A stretch of 36,810 bases of DNA. Source: Sphingomonas yabuuchiae (lineage in GTDB: Bacteria; Pseudomonadota; Alphaproteobacteria; Sphingomonadales; Sphingomonadaceae). Shown piece by piece: positions 17,011 to 24,987 of the stretch. The stretch's first letter is position 1; each line of letters begins with the position of its first letter. The stretch is from assembly GCF_001477495.1 (NCBI RefSeq), contig NZ_LDTF01000011.1, positions 1-36,810 on the forward strand, written 5' to 3'. Both the position numbers and the translations under genes were made by a program. The notes beneath the pieces are model-generated. The model saw only the letters and a list, made by a program, of their open reading frames with translations, had not been told where the DNA came from and searched no databases.

Positions 17011-18345
17011 ATGAGCGCAGAGTTAACCGCATCGACCTCGACGCCCCTTGAGCGGGACGCGCGGCTGGTCAATGCCCGCGATCCGCACCACGTCGCGCCG
17101 GGCGATATCGCCATCGGCGTCATCATCGGGCGTACGTCGGAGTTCTTCGACTTCTTCGTGTACGCCATTGCCTCGGTGCTGGTGTTCCCGTCGCTGATCT
17201 TCCCCTATGTGGATGCTCTGACGGGGACGATCTATTCGTTCGCGCTGTTCTCGCTGGCGTTCATCGCGCGGCCGATCGGTACCTTCATCTTCATGGCGGT
17301 CGACCGCAACCTCGGCCGTGGCGTCAAGCTGACCATCGCGCTGTTCCTGCTCGGCGGCTCGACCATGGCGATCGCCTTCCTGCCCGGTTACGCGCAGATC
17401 GGTACGTCCGCCGCCGTGCTGCTCGGCATCTTCCGCATCATGCAGGGGCTCGCGCTGGGCGGTGCTTGGGACGGCCTGCCCTCGCTGCTTTCGCTGAACG
17501 CGCCGGAGCGTCGTCGCGGCTGGTACGCGATGATCCCGCAGCTGGGCGCGCCGCTCGGCCTTCTGGTCGCCAACGGCCTCTTCGCCTTCTTCCTGACCAC
17601 GCTGAGCAACGCGGACTTCCTCGACTGGGGCTGGCGCTACCCGTTCTTCGTGGCCTTCGCGATCAACGTGGTGGCGCTGTTCGCCCGCCTGCGTATCGTC
17701 GCGACCCCCGAGTTCCAGCGCCTGTTCGAGACCCGCGAGCTTCAGCCCGCGCCGGTCGGAGAGACGTTGAGCACGGAAGGCCGCACGGTGTTCCTGGGCG
17801 CGTTCGCGCCGCTCGCCAGCTTCGCGATGTTCCATATCGTCACGGTTTTCCCGCTGTCCTGGGTCGTTCTGTTCAACAAGGAACGCCCGCAGGACTTCAT
17901 GATGATCGAGATCATCGGCAGCATCGTCGGCGTTCTGGCGATCCTGGCCTCGGGCAAGATCGCCGATCGGGTCGGTCGCCGTACGCTGCTGGGCCTGTCG
18001 GCTGCCGCGATCGCTGCCTTTGCGGGTTTTGCGCCGTCGCTGCTGGATCAGGGCGGTACCGGTGAGACGATCTATATCGTGCTGGGCTTCCTGTTGCTGG
18101 GTCTGGGCTTCGGCCAGTCGTCGGGCGCGATCAACTCGGGCTTCTCGCCGCTGCGCCGTTATACGGGTGCGGCGATCACGTCGGACCTGGCGTGGTTGAT
18201 CGGTGCGGGCTTCGCGCCGCTCGCCGCATTGCTGCTGTCGAGCCATTTCGGACTGGTGGCGGTTGGCGCCTATCTGCTGTCGGGTGCGATCGGCACGCTG
18301 GCGGCGCTGGGCATCAACAAGGAACTGGCCAAGCGCGCGTCCTGA
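17011..18345 (+). CDS. MFS transporter, metabolite:H+ symporter-like
   Basis: A 444-residue protein with about twelve membrane helices. The N-terminal IIGRTSEFFDFFVYAIASVLVFP and the RPIGTFIFMAVDRNLGRGVKLT loop between helices 2 and 3 resemble the metabolite:H+ symporter (MHS) branch of the major facilitator superfamily, which takes up organic acids and compatible solutes such as citrate, ketoglutarate or proline. A second family loop, GKIADRVGRRTLLG, occurs in the C-terminal half. The substrate cannot be read from the sequence. It is divergent from cyoA and may share regulation with it. A strong terminator follows. Confidence 0.85.
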   Translation: MSAELTASTSTPLERDARLVNARDPHHVAPGDIAIGVIIGRTSEFFDFFVYAIASVLVFPSLIFPYVDALTGTIYSFALFSLAFIARPIGTFIFMAVDRNLGRGVKLTIALFLLGGSTMAIAFLPGYAQIGTSAAVLLGIFRIMQGLALGGAWDGLPSLLSLNAPERRRGWYAMIPQLGAPLGLLVANGLFAFFLTTLSNADFLDWGWRYPFFVAFAINVVALFARLRIVATPEFQRLFETRELQPAPVGETLSTEGRTVFLGAFAPLASFAMFHIVTVFPLSWVVLFNKERPQDFMMIEIIGSIVGVLAILASGKIADRVGRRTLLGLSAAAIAAFAGFAPSLLDQGGTGETIYIVLGFLLLGLGFGQSSGAINSGFSPLRRYTGAAITSDLAWLIGAGFAPLAALLLSSHFGLVAVGAYLLSGAIGTLAALGINKELAKRAS

Positions 18346-18371
18346 TAGGACCGTCTCTCGTTTGATCGAAG

Positions 18372-18401
18372 CGGCCGGCGGGGCAACCCGCCGGCCGTTT
18401 T
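18372..18401 (+). terminator. Rho-independent terminator after the MFS gene
   Basis: An 11-base perfect stem (18372-18382 CGGCCGGCGGG with 18387-18397) is closed by a GCAA tetraloop and followed by TTTT. Confidence 0.92.
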
Positions 18402-18467
18402 GCATTCGTACAGGCAGCTTCCCATATTCCCGACCTGACAGTGACTTGCAGCGGGATAGGACAGGCA

Positions 18468-18899
18468 ATGAGCATGGGTCTTTTGCGGGCGACGGGTATC
18501 GTGGCGGCCGTCATGGGGGTCGGGCTGACGACGAGCGCAGCGGATGCACGGGTTCCGGCTGGAACCTGGGCGAATCCGTCGAATACGGTGCAGGTCCGCT
18601 TTGCGCCGTGCGGACGTGGGGCAGACGCCGAACTGATGTGCGGCACGGTCGTCTGGGCGAGCGAGCAGGCCAAGGCGGACGCGGCACGGGGCGGCTCGCC
18701 CCGATTGGTTGGCACGCAGCTGTTCAGCGATTTCGAGGAGGAAGAGCCGGGCCGCTGGTCGGGCACCGTCTATGTCCCCGATATCGGCCGTGAGGTTCAG
18801 GGCACGATCACCCAGATCGACGCCCGTACCCTGGTCGGCGAGGGTTGCCTGCTGGGCAGCCTGGGTTGCCGCGAACAGCGCTGGCGTCGGGTCAAATAA
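18468..18899 (+). CDS. Secreted DUF2147 domain protein
   Basis: A 143-residue protein beginning at the ATG at 18468, which follows GGATAGGACAGG; the in-frame start 27 bases upstream is less likely. A signal peptide (MSMGLLRATGIVAAVMGVG, cleavage near ADA) leads to a compact beta-rich domain with the DUF2147 pattern: PAGTWANPSNTVQVRFAPCG, LMCGTVVWAS, a WSGTVYVPDIGREVQGTI strand pair, and GEGCLLGSLGCREQRWRRV at the end. Four Cys residues may form two disulfides in the periplasm. DUF2147 proteins are lipocalin-like in shape, with unknown ligands. The gene lies downstream of the MFS terminator and so should have its own promoter, which I could not identify. Confidence 0.85.
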   Translation: MSMGLLRATGIVAAVMGVGLTTSAADARVPAGTWANPSNTVQVRFAPCGRGADAELMCGTVVWASEQAKADAARGGSPRLVGTQLFSDFEEEEPGRWSGTVYVPDIGREVQGTITQIDARTLVGEGCLLGSLGCREQRWRRVK

Positions 18900-18911
18900 G
18901 CGGGACTTCAG

Positions 18912-18936
18912 GGAACCCAACCCCATTTGCGGCGTC
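18912..18936 (+). promoter_or_regulatory. Candidate EcfG-type promoter of the DUF1488-like gene
   Basis: GGAAC at 18912-18916, 16 bases, then CGTC at 18933-18936, one mismatch from GGAAC-N16-CGTT. It ends 31 bases before the ATG at 18968. Confidence 0.38.
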
Positions 18937-18967
18937 CCCGACGCAGCCACTTTTGGGAAGGAATGCC

Positions 18968-19240
18968 ATGGCAGAAGAAGCGCTGACGATCGTAAGCGGC
19001 ACGGTCGAAGACAATGTGTCGGACCGGCAGGTGGAGTTTGTCGGAGAACTCGACGGCGAGGAATATCAGTTCGCAGTCCAGTATGACATGCTGGAAGCGC
19101 TGAGCGGCGACGTTCCCGAGGGCGACGCGGTCGAGCTTTTCGAGCGCTATTCCGACGATATCCTCGAGGCGGCGCAAACCGCGCTTGGCCGGGACATGGA
19201 GCAGTCGTTGGTCGTCGTCAGTGAGAATGACCTCGACTGA
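18968..19240 (+). CDS. Small acidic DUF1488-like protein
   Basis: A 90-residue, strongly acidic cytoplasmic protein. The ATG at 18968 follows GGAAGGA with ideal spacing; the longer open frame upstream lies mostly in the preceding gene. The order of features fits DUF1488: a short beta hairpin (DRQVEFVGELDGEEYQFAVQYDMLEAL), a helix (DAVELFERYSDDILEAAQTALGRD) and a final strand (QSLVVVSENDLD). Its function is unknown. It may be in the EcfG regulon if the upstream box is real. It converges with the GH15 gene, with a hairpin between them. Confidence 0.72.
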   Translation: MAEEALTIVSGTVEDNVSDRQVEFVGELDGEEYQFAVQYDMLEALSGDVPEGDAVELFERYSDDILEAAQTALGRDMEQSLVVVSENDLD

Positions 19241-19261
19241 AATAGCTTCTCGGCCGAACCG

Positions 19262-19297
19262 CTGCGCAAATCCTTGAACGGTACAGGATTTGCGCAG
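19262..19297. terminator. Long intergenic hairpin between convergent genes
   Basis: A perfect 13-base stem (CTGCGCAAATCCT at 19262-19274 with 19285-19297) has a ten-base loop, flanked by a further CGGCC/GGCCG pairing (19251-19255 with 19301-19305). There is no T run on either strand. It may still act as a bidirectional terminator or protect mRNA 3' ends. Confidence 0.5.
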
Positions 19298-19361
19298 AGG
19301 GGCCGCGGGAGGTTTCACATGCTCCCTTCGTCCATGACGGACAGGACGACTTATCCGACCG

Positions 19362-21221
19362 TCATAATTCCTCGCCAGCCAGGGTCGCTGCCGCCTGGAT
19401 GACCGCAAGATGGGTAAGCCCCTGCGGCATATTACCCAAATAATGCCCCGTCTTGGGGTCGATCATCTCGGCATATAGCCCGGCTCCGTGGCTATCCAAC
19501 GCCTCGGTCGCCGCGTCGAACGCCGCCTGGGCTGCCTCGTGCTGACCGAGGATCGCGCGTGCTTCTATCATCCAGAATGTGCACGCCAGGAAACAGCCCT
19601 CCTCCCTCTCCACACCAGTATAGCGGTAGTGAAAAGCACCCGATGCGAGTTCCTTGTCCAGCGCATCCAGTGTCCGCGCCAGACGATCCTGCCCGTCAAA
19701 GCGGAAGCGCACTGCTAGCGCCAGGCTGGCGTCCAGTGCGTCGCTGTCGGGATGCATCAGATACGCACCGCGCTTTTCCGACCAGCAATGCTCGCCGATC
19801 CAAGCCTCGATCCTGTCACGCTCGCGTGCCCAGCGGTCGCGGCAGGTCGTGGGTATCTGGCCCTCGTCCGCCAATTCGACCGCGCGAGCCAGCGCCTGCC
19901 AGCAGCTGATCTTGGACATGGTATAATGCCGCTCCTCGGGCAGTTCCCATATACCCGCATCCGGCAGCCGCCAGCGATCGGCGCATGCATCGGCCAGATG
20001 TGACAGCGTCTCGGCGCTGGAGGTGTCGAGGAAGTTGCCGCATGCGACGAAGCGGCTCGCGGTCTCGAAGATATCGCCGTAAATGCCGTGCTGGTGCTGG
20101 CCGCCCGCCAGATTCCCGACGCGCACAGGCTTGGAATGTCGATAGCCACTCACGGCGATCTCGCGCTCCGCCGGGACCGGGCAGCCGTCCAGCGTGTAGC
20201 AGACCTGCGGATCACCCTCGCCCAGCCGCTTGAGCAACCACGTAAAGGCCGCCTTGGCCTCGCCATGCGCGCCGATGCGCAGGAACGCCTTGATCGTATA
20301 GCCTGCGTCCCGGACCCAGGCGTAGCGATAGTCGTAATTCTTCTTGCCACCGATCCCTTCGGGCAACGAGGTCGTGGCCGCCGCCGTGATCGCGCCCGTG
20401 GGTGAATAGAGCAGCAGCTTGAGCGCCAAAGCGCTGCGCAGGATGCGATCGCGATGAACTTCAGGTACCTTCAGCCCCTGCGTCCATTGCCGCCATTCGA
20501 AATCCGACAGGTCGATCCGCGCGTCGATCTGCTCGATATCCTGGCAGACCAGCGGCTCGTCCTCGCCCGCGATGATAGCGATCCGGGCACGATCGCCCGG
20601 CCCGACCGCCGCCGTGGCCGTGACCAAGCCGTCCTCGACCGTATCGATCGTCACGCCGCCGCAATGACGGAACACGCCCAGCACCCGGTCGACATGAAAG
20701 ACATTGTGCCCGCCTGCAGGCGCAAAATAGGGGCTGACCGTATCGGCGCGGCGGCTGAAGCGCAGGGTTATGGCAAAGCGGACGAAACCGTCCAGCCCCT
20801 CCACCCGACGCGCCAGTTCCGCCCAAGGCAGCCGCCCCGCCGGCCCGCTGTTGAGCGACTCGACCAGCTTGGCGCGACCGCTTGCCGTAATGAAGATCGT
20901 CTCGAGGACGTTGCTGTCCGGTCGATAGCGTCGCTCGACCGCAAAGGGTTCGACCGGCGTAATGGAGAAGGTCCCGCCGCGCTCCCCGTCGAGCAACCGG
21001 TCGAACAAGGGTGCCGAGTCCATATTGGGTACGCACCACCAGTCGATGGCGCCATCCGCACCACTCAGCGCGACGCTGCGCCCGTCGCCCAGCGCGGCAT
21101 AGTTTTCGAGGTTCAGAAACCCGTCGGCGTCACGAAGCGGCTCGGGATGCTGATCGGGTAAAGTCACGAGCGCGCGTCTCCGTTGATACAGGTTAGGCGG
21201 ATGAAAACTCGCCAAAACCAT
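19362..21221 (-). CDS. Glycoside hydrolase family 15 (glucoamylase/trehalase-like)
   Basis: This codes for 619 residues. The ATG at 21221 has GGAG five bases upstream; a GTG at 21167 (MTLPDQHPEPL...) also has GGAGA upstream and is close to where family similarity seems to begin, so either may be used. An N-terminal beta domain (ALGDGRSVALSGADGAIDWWCVPNMDS) is followed by the (alpha/alpha)6 barrel. NYDYRYAWVRDAGYTIKAFL, Glu426 in GIWELPEERHYTMSKISCWQALARA and Glu585 in GLYAEMIDPKTGHYLGNMPQGLTHL are the expected active-site segments. There is no signal peptide, so it is cytoplasmic. Related enzymes hydrolyse alpha-glucans or, as in mycobacteria, trehalose. Being divergent from a trehalose operon makes trehalase or glucan-trimming activity plausible; specificity cannot be read here. 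Confidence 0.88.
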   Translation of the reverse strand: MVLASFHPPNLYQRRRALVTLPDQHPEPLRDADGFLNLENYAALGDGRSVALSGADGAIDWWCVPNMDSAPLFDRLLDGERGGTFSITPVEPFAVERRYRPDSNVLETIFITASGRAKLVESLNSGPAGRLPWAELARRVEGLDGFVRFAITLRFSRRADTVSPYFAPAGGHNVFHVDRVLGVFRHCGGVTIDTVEDGLVTATAAVGPGDRARIAIIAGEDEPLVCQDIEQIDARIDLSDFEWRQWTQGLKVPEVHRDRILRSALALKLLLYSPTGAITAAATTSLPEGIGGKKNYDYRYAWVRDAGYTIKAFLRIGAHGEAKAAFTWLLKRLGEGDPQVCYTLDGCPVPAEREIAVSGYRHSKPVRVGNLAGGQHQHGIYGDIFETASRFVACGNFLDTSSAETLSHLADACADRWRLPDAGIWELPEERHYTMSKISCWQALARAVELADEGQIPTTCRDRWARERDRIEAWIGEHCWSEKRGAYLMHPDSDALDASLALAVRFRFDGQDRLARTLDALDKELASGAFHYRYTGVEREEGCFLACTFWMIEARAILGQHEAAQAAFDAATEALDSHGAGLYAEMIDPKTGHYLGNMPQGLTHLAVIQAAATLAGEEL

Positions 21222-21304
21222 AATATCTCCGTGGGACCTTCCCCGAATTGGCGCGTTGCAGCAGCCGTTACGAGATTTGAAGTCTTATATTTGGGAGAAC
21301 GGCC

Positions 21305-22438
21305 ATGAGCTTGGCATCGGCATTCGGTTTCGGCGCGAAAAAGGTTCGCTATGCGGTCGTTGGCGCGGGCGACATAACGCAATCGGCGATGCTGCCCGGC
21401 ATCAAGCACACCGGCAATTCGGAGTTGACTGCGATCGTCACGGGCGATGCGGAAAAAGGCAGGCTGCTGGCCGAAAAATACGGCGTCGAGCATGTCTATT
21501 CCTACAACGAGTTCGACAAACTGCTGACCGCCGGGGTCTGCGACGCGATCTATCTGGGTACGCCCAACTGGCGCCATGCGGAGTTCGCCATTCCCGCGCT
21601 TGACGCCGGTATTCACGTCCTGTGTGAAAAGCCGCTGGAGATTTCCAGTGAGAAAGCGCGGGCGATCCAGGATGCCGAACGGCGTTCCAAGGCCAAGCTG
21701 ATGACGGCCTATCGCCTGCACTTCGAGCCGGGCACGCTCGACGCCATCGAGAAGATCCGCAATGGCGAACTGGGTGAGCTGGTCGGCTTCACGTCGTGTT
21801 TCGGGCAGAAGCTTGACCCCGACAATCACCGGGCCAAGCACGGGCTCGAGGCCGGGCCGCTGTTCGACATGGCGCCCTACCCGATCAACGCCATCCGCTA
21901 TCTGTTCGGAGCCGAGCCGGTCGCCGTGGAAAGCGCCGTCGCCACGCGCCAGCCGAGCGCGGGGCTGGGCGATCTGGACGATACCTTCGCTGTCGTGCTG
22001 CGCATGCCGGGCGACAAGCTGGCCAGCTTCACCGTCAGCTATGCGATGAACAACATCGACAGCTTGATCGTCGCGGGCATGAAGGGCTCGATCCACATGA
22101 GCCCGGCCTATGGCTTCCAGTCGGGGATCGAGCAGAATCTGACGATCGGCGACAAGCAGAGCCACGAGAAGTTCAAGCATACCGACCATTTCGGCGGCGA
22201 GATGCGCTATTTCTCCGACTGCATCCTGAACGACCGCGATCCCGAGCCGGATGCTGAGGAAGGCCTGTCGGACCTCCGCGTGATCGAGGGTATCGTGACC
22301 GCCATGAAGACCGGCGGGCGCGTCGAACTGCCGCCCTTCACGCGCACGCGCCGCATCGATCCCGAAAGCCAGCGCCAGACCCTGTCGGCGGTCACCCCGC
22401 CCGACCAGGTCAAGGCGAAGTCGCCGACGGGCAATTGA
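21305..22438 (+). CDS. Gfo/Idh/MocA family NAD(P)-dependent oxidoreductase
   Basis: A 377-residue protein starting at an ATG preceded by GGGAG. A Rossmann fold with VVGAGDITQSAMLPGI (residues 18-33) binds NAD(P). The family signature EKP is at residues 108-110 (VLCEKPLEIS), and the second-domain motif DMAPYPINAIRYLFGAEP contains the conserved Asp and Asn. It resembles glucose-fructose oxidoreductase-type members but lacks the Tat signal of the Zymomonas enzyme, so it should be cytoplasmic. Such enzymes oxidise or reduce sugars at a hydroxyl position. Position between a GH15 gene and the trehalose operon suggests a glucose- or trehalose-derived substrate; that is inference. Confidence 0.88.
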   Translation: MSLASAFGFGAKKVRYAVVGAGDITQSAMLPGIKHTGNSELTAIVTGDAEKGRLLAEKYGVEHVYSYNEFDKLLTAGVCDAIYLGTPNWRHAEFAIPALDAGIHVLCEKPLEISSEKARAIQDAERRSKAKLMTAYRLHFEPGTLDAIEKIRNGELGELVGFTSCFGQKLDPDNHRAKHGLEAGPLFDMAPYPINAIRYLFGAEPVAVESAVATRQPSAGLGDLDDTFAVVLRMPGDKLASFTVSYAMNNIDSLIVAGMKGSIHMSPAYGFQSGIEQNLTIGDKQSHEKFKHTDHFGGEMRYFSDCILNDRDPEPDAEEGLSDLRVIEGIVTAMKTGGRVELPPFTRTRRIDPESQRQTLSAVTPPDQVKAKSPTGN

Positions 22439-22529
22439 TCCGCATCAACGCGATTTTCGGGGAGCGTTATGGCCGGACCAATCGTTACGCTCGCGATAAC
22501 AGTTTGCGGGTCACGATAGGGAGGTCATG

Positions 22530-22778
22530 ATGAACGATCGGGATGAACAGCTTCGGCAGCGTGCCTATGGCATCTGGCAGTCGGAAGGCGAACCGCATGG
22601 TCGTGACCGCGAACATTGGGAGCAGGCCGAACGCGAGCTGACCGAAGCGGCCCCGGAAGAACCCGCTGCTCCGGCCAAACCGGCCGCACGCCGAAAAAAG
22701 GCTGAGGCCGCGCCGCAGACGATCGCGGCGGAGCCGAAGCCCAAGCCGACCCGAAAGCCGCGCGTCAAGACCGCATAA
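22530..22778 (+). CDS. DUF2934 domain protein with basic tail
   Basis: An 82-residue protein. Two adjacent ATGs exist (22527, 22530); the second has better spacing (five bases) from GGGAGG. Residues 1-40 match DUF2934 (QLRQRAYGIWQSEGEPHGRD followed by EHWEQAERELTE), a short helical motif often found beside glycogen and trehalose genes in proteobacteria. Residues 45-82 are Ala/Pro/Lys-rich and basic, ending RKPRVKTA, possibly binding nucleic acid or glucan. Its function is unknown. It precedes glgX by about 106 bases with a large hairpin between them. Confidence 0.82.
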   Translation: MNDRDEQLRQRAYGIWQSEGEPHGRDREHWEQAERELTEAAPEEPAAPAKPAARRKKAEAAPQTIAAEPKPKPTRKPRVKTA

Positions 22779-22782
22779 CCTA

Positions 22783-22819
22783 TGCCCGGTGGCTCCCGTT
22801 CGCGGGACGCCAGCGGGCA
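22783..22819. other. Long UUCG-capped hairpin ahead of glgX
   Basis: Stem arms TGCCCG, TGGC and TCCCG (22783-22798) pair with CGGGA, GCCA and CGGGCA (22803-22819) around a TTCG tetraloop, with one G/G mismatch and one C bulge. No T run follows. It could be an attenuator, a weak terminator or an mRNA-stabilising element between the DUF2934 gene and glgX. Confidence 0.6.
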
Positions 22820-22884
22820 ATGACGCCCGAACCCTGTCGAAATGCCACGCGCATAGTCTTTTCGACTTTTGCCGGAGAGTCCCC

Positions 22885-24987
22885 TTGACTGATTTGCCTG
22901 ACCAGATCCTGCCCGGCTCCGCCTACCCGCTGGGCGCCAGCTTTGATGGCGAAGGGGTAAATTTTGCCGTCTTTTCCGCCAATGCCGACCGGATCGAACT
23001 TTGCATCTTCGACTCCCAGGGGAAGCGCGAACTGAAGCGCTACACACTGCCGGAATGCACCGACGAGGTATGGCACGGCTATCTGCCCGATGTCGGGCCG
23101 GGGCTCCTTTACGGTTACCGCGCGCATGGCCGCTACGAACCGGAGGCCGGGCATCGCTTCAACCCGAACAAGTTGCTGCTCGACCCCTATGCACGCAAGC
23201 TGCACGGTGAGATCAAGTGGACCGACGCGCTGCATGGCTATCAGATTCGATCGAAGAAAGAGGATCTGAGTTTCGACAAGCGTGACAGCGCCGCCGCCAT
23301 GCCAAAGGCGGTGGTGGTCGACGATCATTTCGACTGGTCGCGCGATGTGAAGCCAAACACGCCCTGGTCGGAAACCGTCATCTACGAAGCCCATGTGAAG
23401 GGCCTGACCAAGCTGATGGAAATGGTCCCGCCGCGCGAGCGCGGCACCTATGCGGGGCTCGGCCATCCGGCCGTCATCAAGCATCTGAAGCGGATCGGCG
23501 TGACCGCGATCGAACTGCTGCCGATCCACAGCTTCACGCAGGACCGCTTCCTTCAGGAAAAGGGTCTGCGCAATTACTGGGGTTACAACACCCTCGGCTT
23601 CTTTGCGCCCGAGCAGGCCTATTTCGCGACCGACACCCAGGACGAACTCCGCCGCGCGGTCCACAAGCTGCACAAGGCCGGGATCGAGGTCATTCTCGAC
23701 GTGGTGTACAACCACACCTGCGAGGGATCGGAGAAAGGCCCGACCCTGTCATGGCGCGGGCTGGACAATGCCAGCTATTACCGGCTGGTCCAGGATCAGC
23801 CGCGCTATACGATCAACGATACCGGCACCGGCAACACGCTGAACCTGTCCAAGGCGCGGGTGATCCAGATGGTGACGGACTCGCTGCGCTACTGGGCGAC
23901 GAGCTTCGGGATCGACGGCTTCCGCTTCGACCTTGGCTTGACCCTGGGGCGTGAGGCGACGGGTTTCGATCCGGGCGCGGCCTTTTTCGACGTGCTGCGG
24001 CAGGACCCGGTGCTGGGGCGGCTCAAGCTCCTGACCGAGCCATGGGATGTCGGTCCGGGCGGTTATCAGCTCGGCAATTTCCCGCCGGGCTTTTCGGAAT
24101 GGAACGACAAGTATCGCGACACGGTGCGCAAATTCTGGCGAGGCGATCCCGGCCAGCGCGGCGATCTGGCGGCCCGGCTGTCCGGCTCGGGCGACCTGTT
24201 CGACCGTCGCGCACGGCGTCCCTGGGCCAGCCTGAACTTGCTGGCCGCCCATGACGGTTTCACCCTGGCCGATACCGTGATGTACGAGCAGCGTCACAAC
24301 GAGGCGAACAAGGAAGACAATCGCGACGGCCATTCGGAGAATTACTCGCGCAACTGGGGCGCGGAGGGGCCGACCGATGACGAGAATATCAAGGCGGCTC
24401 GTGGCCGTGTGATGCGTTCGATGATGACCACCCTGCTCGCTTCGCTGGGTACGCCGATGATCGTAGCGGGCGACGAGTTCGGCCGTACGCAGCACGGCAA
24501 CAACAATGCCTATTGCCAGGATAACGAGATCAGCTGGCTCGACTGGAAGGCTGCGGCGTCGGACGACGGTGAAGGAATGATCGCGTTCACCGCGCGACTG
24601 GCCGAATTGCGCCGTCGATATCCGGTGCTGCGGTCGCCGAGCTTCCTATATGGACAGGACACGCCGGGGCACGGCATCAACGATATCGAATGGTGGGACG
24701 AACGCGGCCAGCAGCTGAGCTCCGAGGATTGGGACAATCCCGAAGGGCGTGCGCTGATGATGCGGCGCGCGACGGCGACCGAGGATGGCGGCGTGGAGGC
24801 GGTTTCGCTGCTGCTCAACGCCTCGCCCGATCCGATCACCTTCACCCTGCCCCCACCCCATGCCGCCCGCACAGTCCTGATCGACAGTGCCAAGCCCGAA
24901 CAGGGTGAGGTCGAGATCGGCGACAGCTATGAGGTCGGACCGCAAAGTGCGGTACTCATCACCTGGCGGGATACGGTCGACGCATGA
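22885..24987 (+). CDS. glgX: Glycogen debranching enzyme GlgX
   Basis: A 700-residue GH13 isoamylase-type enzyme. The start is a TTG at 22885 with CCGGAGAG just upstream; an ATG 96 bases earlier falls within the intergenic hairpin and is unlikely. The N-terminal CBM48-like domain begins LPGSAYPLGASFDGEGVNFAVFS. Active-site regions are intact: DVVYNHTCEG, nucleophile Asp349 in GFRFDLGL, acid/base Glu385 in LLTEPWD and Asp457 in AAHDGFTL. GlgX cleaves alpha-1,6 branches of limit-dextrinised glycogen, releasing linear maltodextrins. Here these would feed TreY, TreZ and MalQ encoded next. It overlaps treZ by ATGA. Confidence 0.96.
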   Translation: MTDLPDQILPGSAYPLGASFDGEGVNFAVFSANADRIELCIFDSQGKRELKRYTLPECTDEVWHGYLPDVGPGLLYGYRAHGRYEPEAGHRFNPNKLLLDPYARKLHGEIKWTDALHGYQIRSKKEDLSFDKRDSAAAMPKAVVVDDHFDWSRDVKPNTPWSETVIYEAHVKGLTKLMEMVPPRERGTYAGLGHPAVIKHLKRIGVTAIELLPIHSFTQDRFLQEKGLRNYWGYNTLGFFAPEQAYFATDTQDELRRAVHKLHKAGIEVILDVVYNHTCEGSEKGPTLSWRGLDNASYYRLVQDQPRYTINDTGTGNTLNLSKARVIQMVTDSLRYWATSFGIDGFRFDLGLTLGREATGFDPGAAFFDVLRQDPVLGRLKLLTEPWDVGPGGYQLGNFPPGFSEWNDKYRDTVRKFWRGDPGQRGDLAARLSGSGDLFDRRARRPWASLNLLAAHDGFTLADTVMYEQRHNEANKEDNRDGHSENYSRNWGAEGPTDDENIKAARGRVMRSMMTTLLASLGTPMIVAGDEFGRTQHGNNNAYCQDNEISWLDWKAAASDDGEGMIAFTARLAELRRRYPVLRSPSFLYGQDTPGHGINDIEWWDERGQQLSSEDWDNPEGRALMMRRATATEDGGVEAVSLLLNASPDPITFTLPPPHAARTVLIDSAKPEQGEVEIGDSYEVGPQSAVLITWRDTVDA

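Noticed and set aside
17023..18468. A 481-codon minus-strand frame opposite the MFS gene
   Set aside because: It is an antisense shadow, very rich in Arg, Gln and Glu, and has no ribosome binding site or recognisable domain.
22439..22529. Short imperfect inverted repeat GTTAT...ATAAC before the DUF2934 gene
   Set aside because: Only five pairs with a long loop, which is expected by chance.
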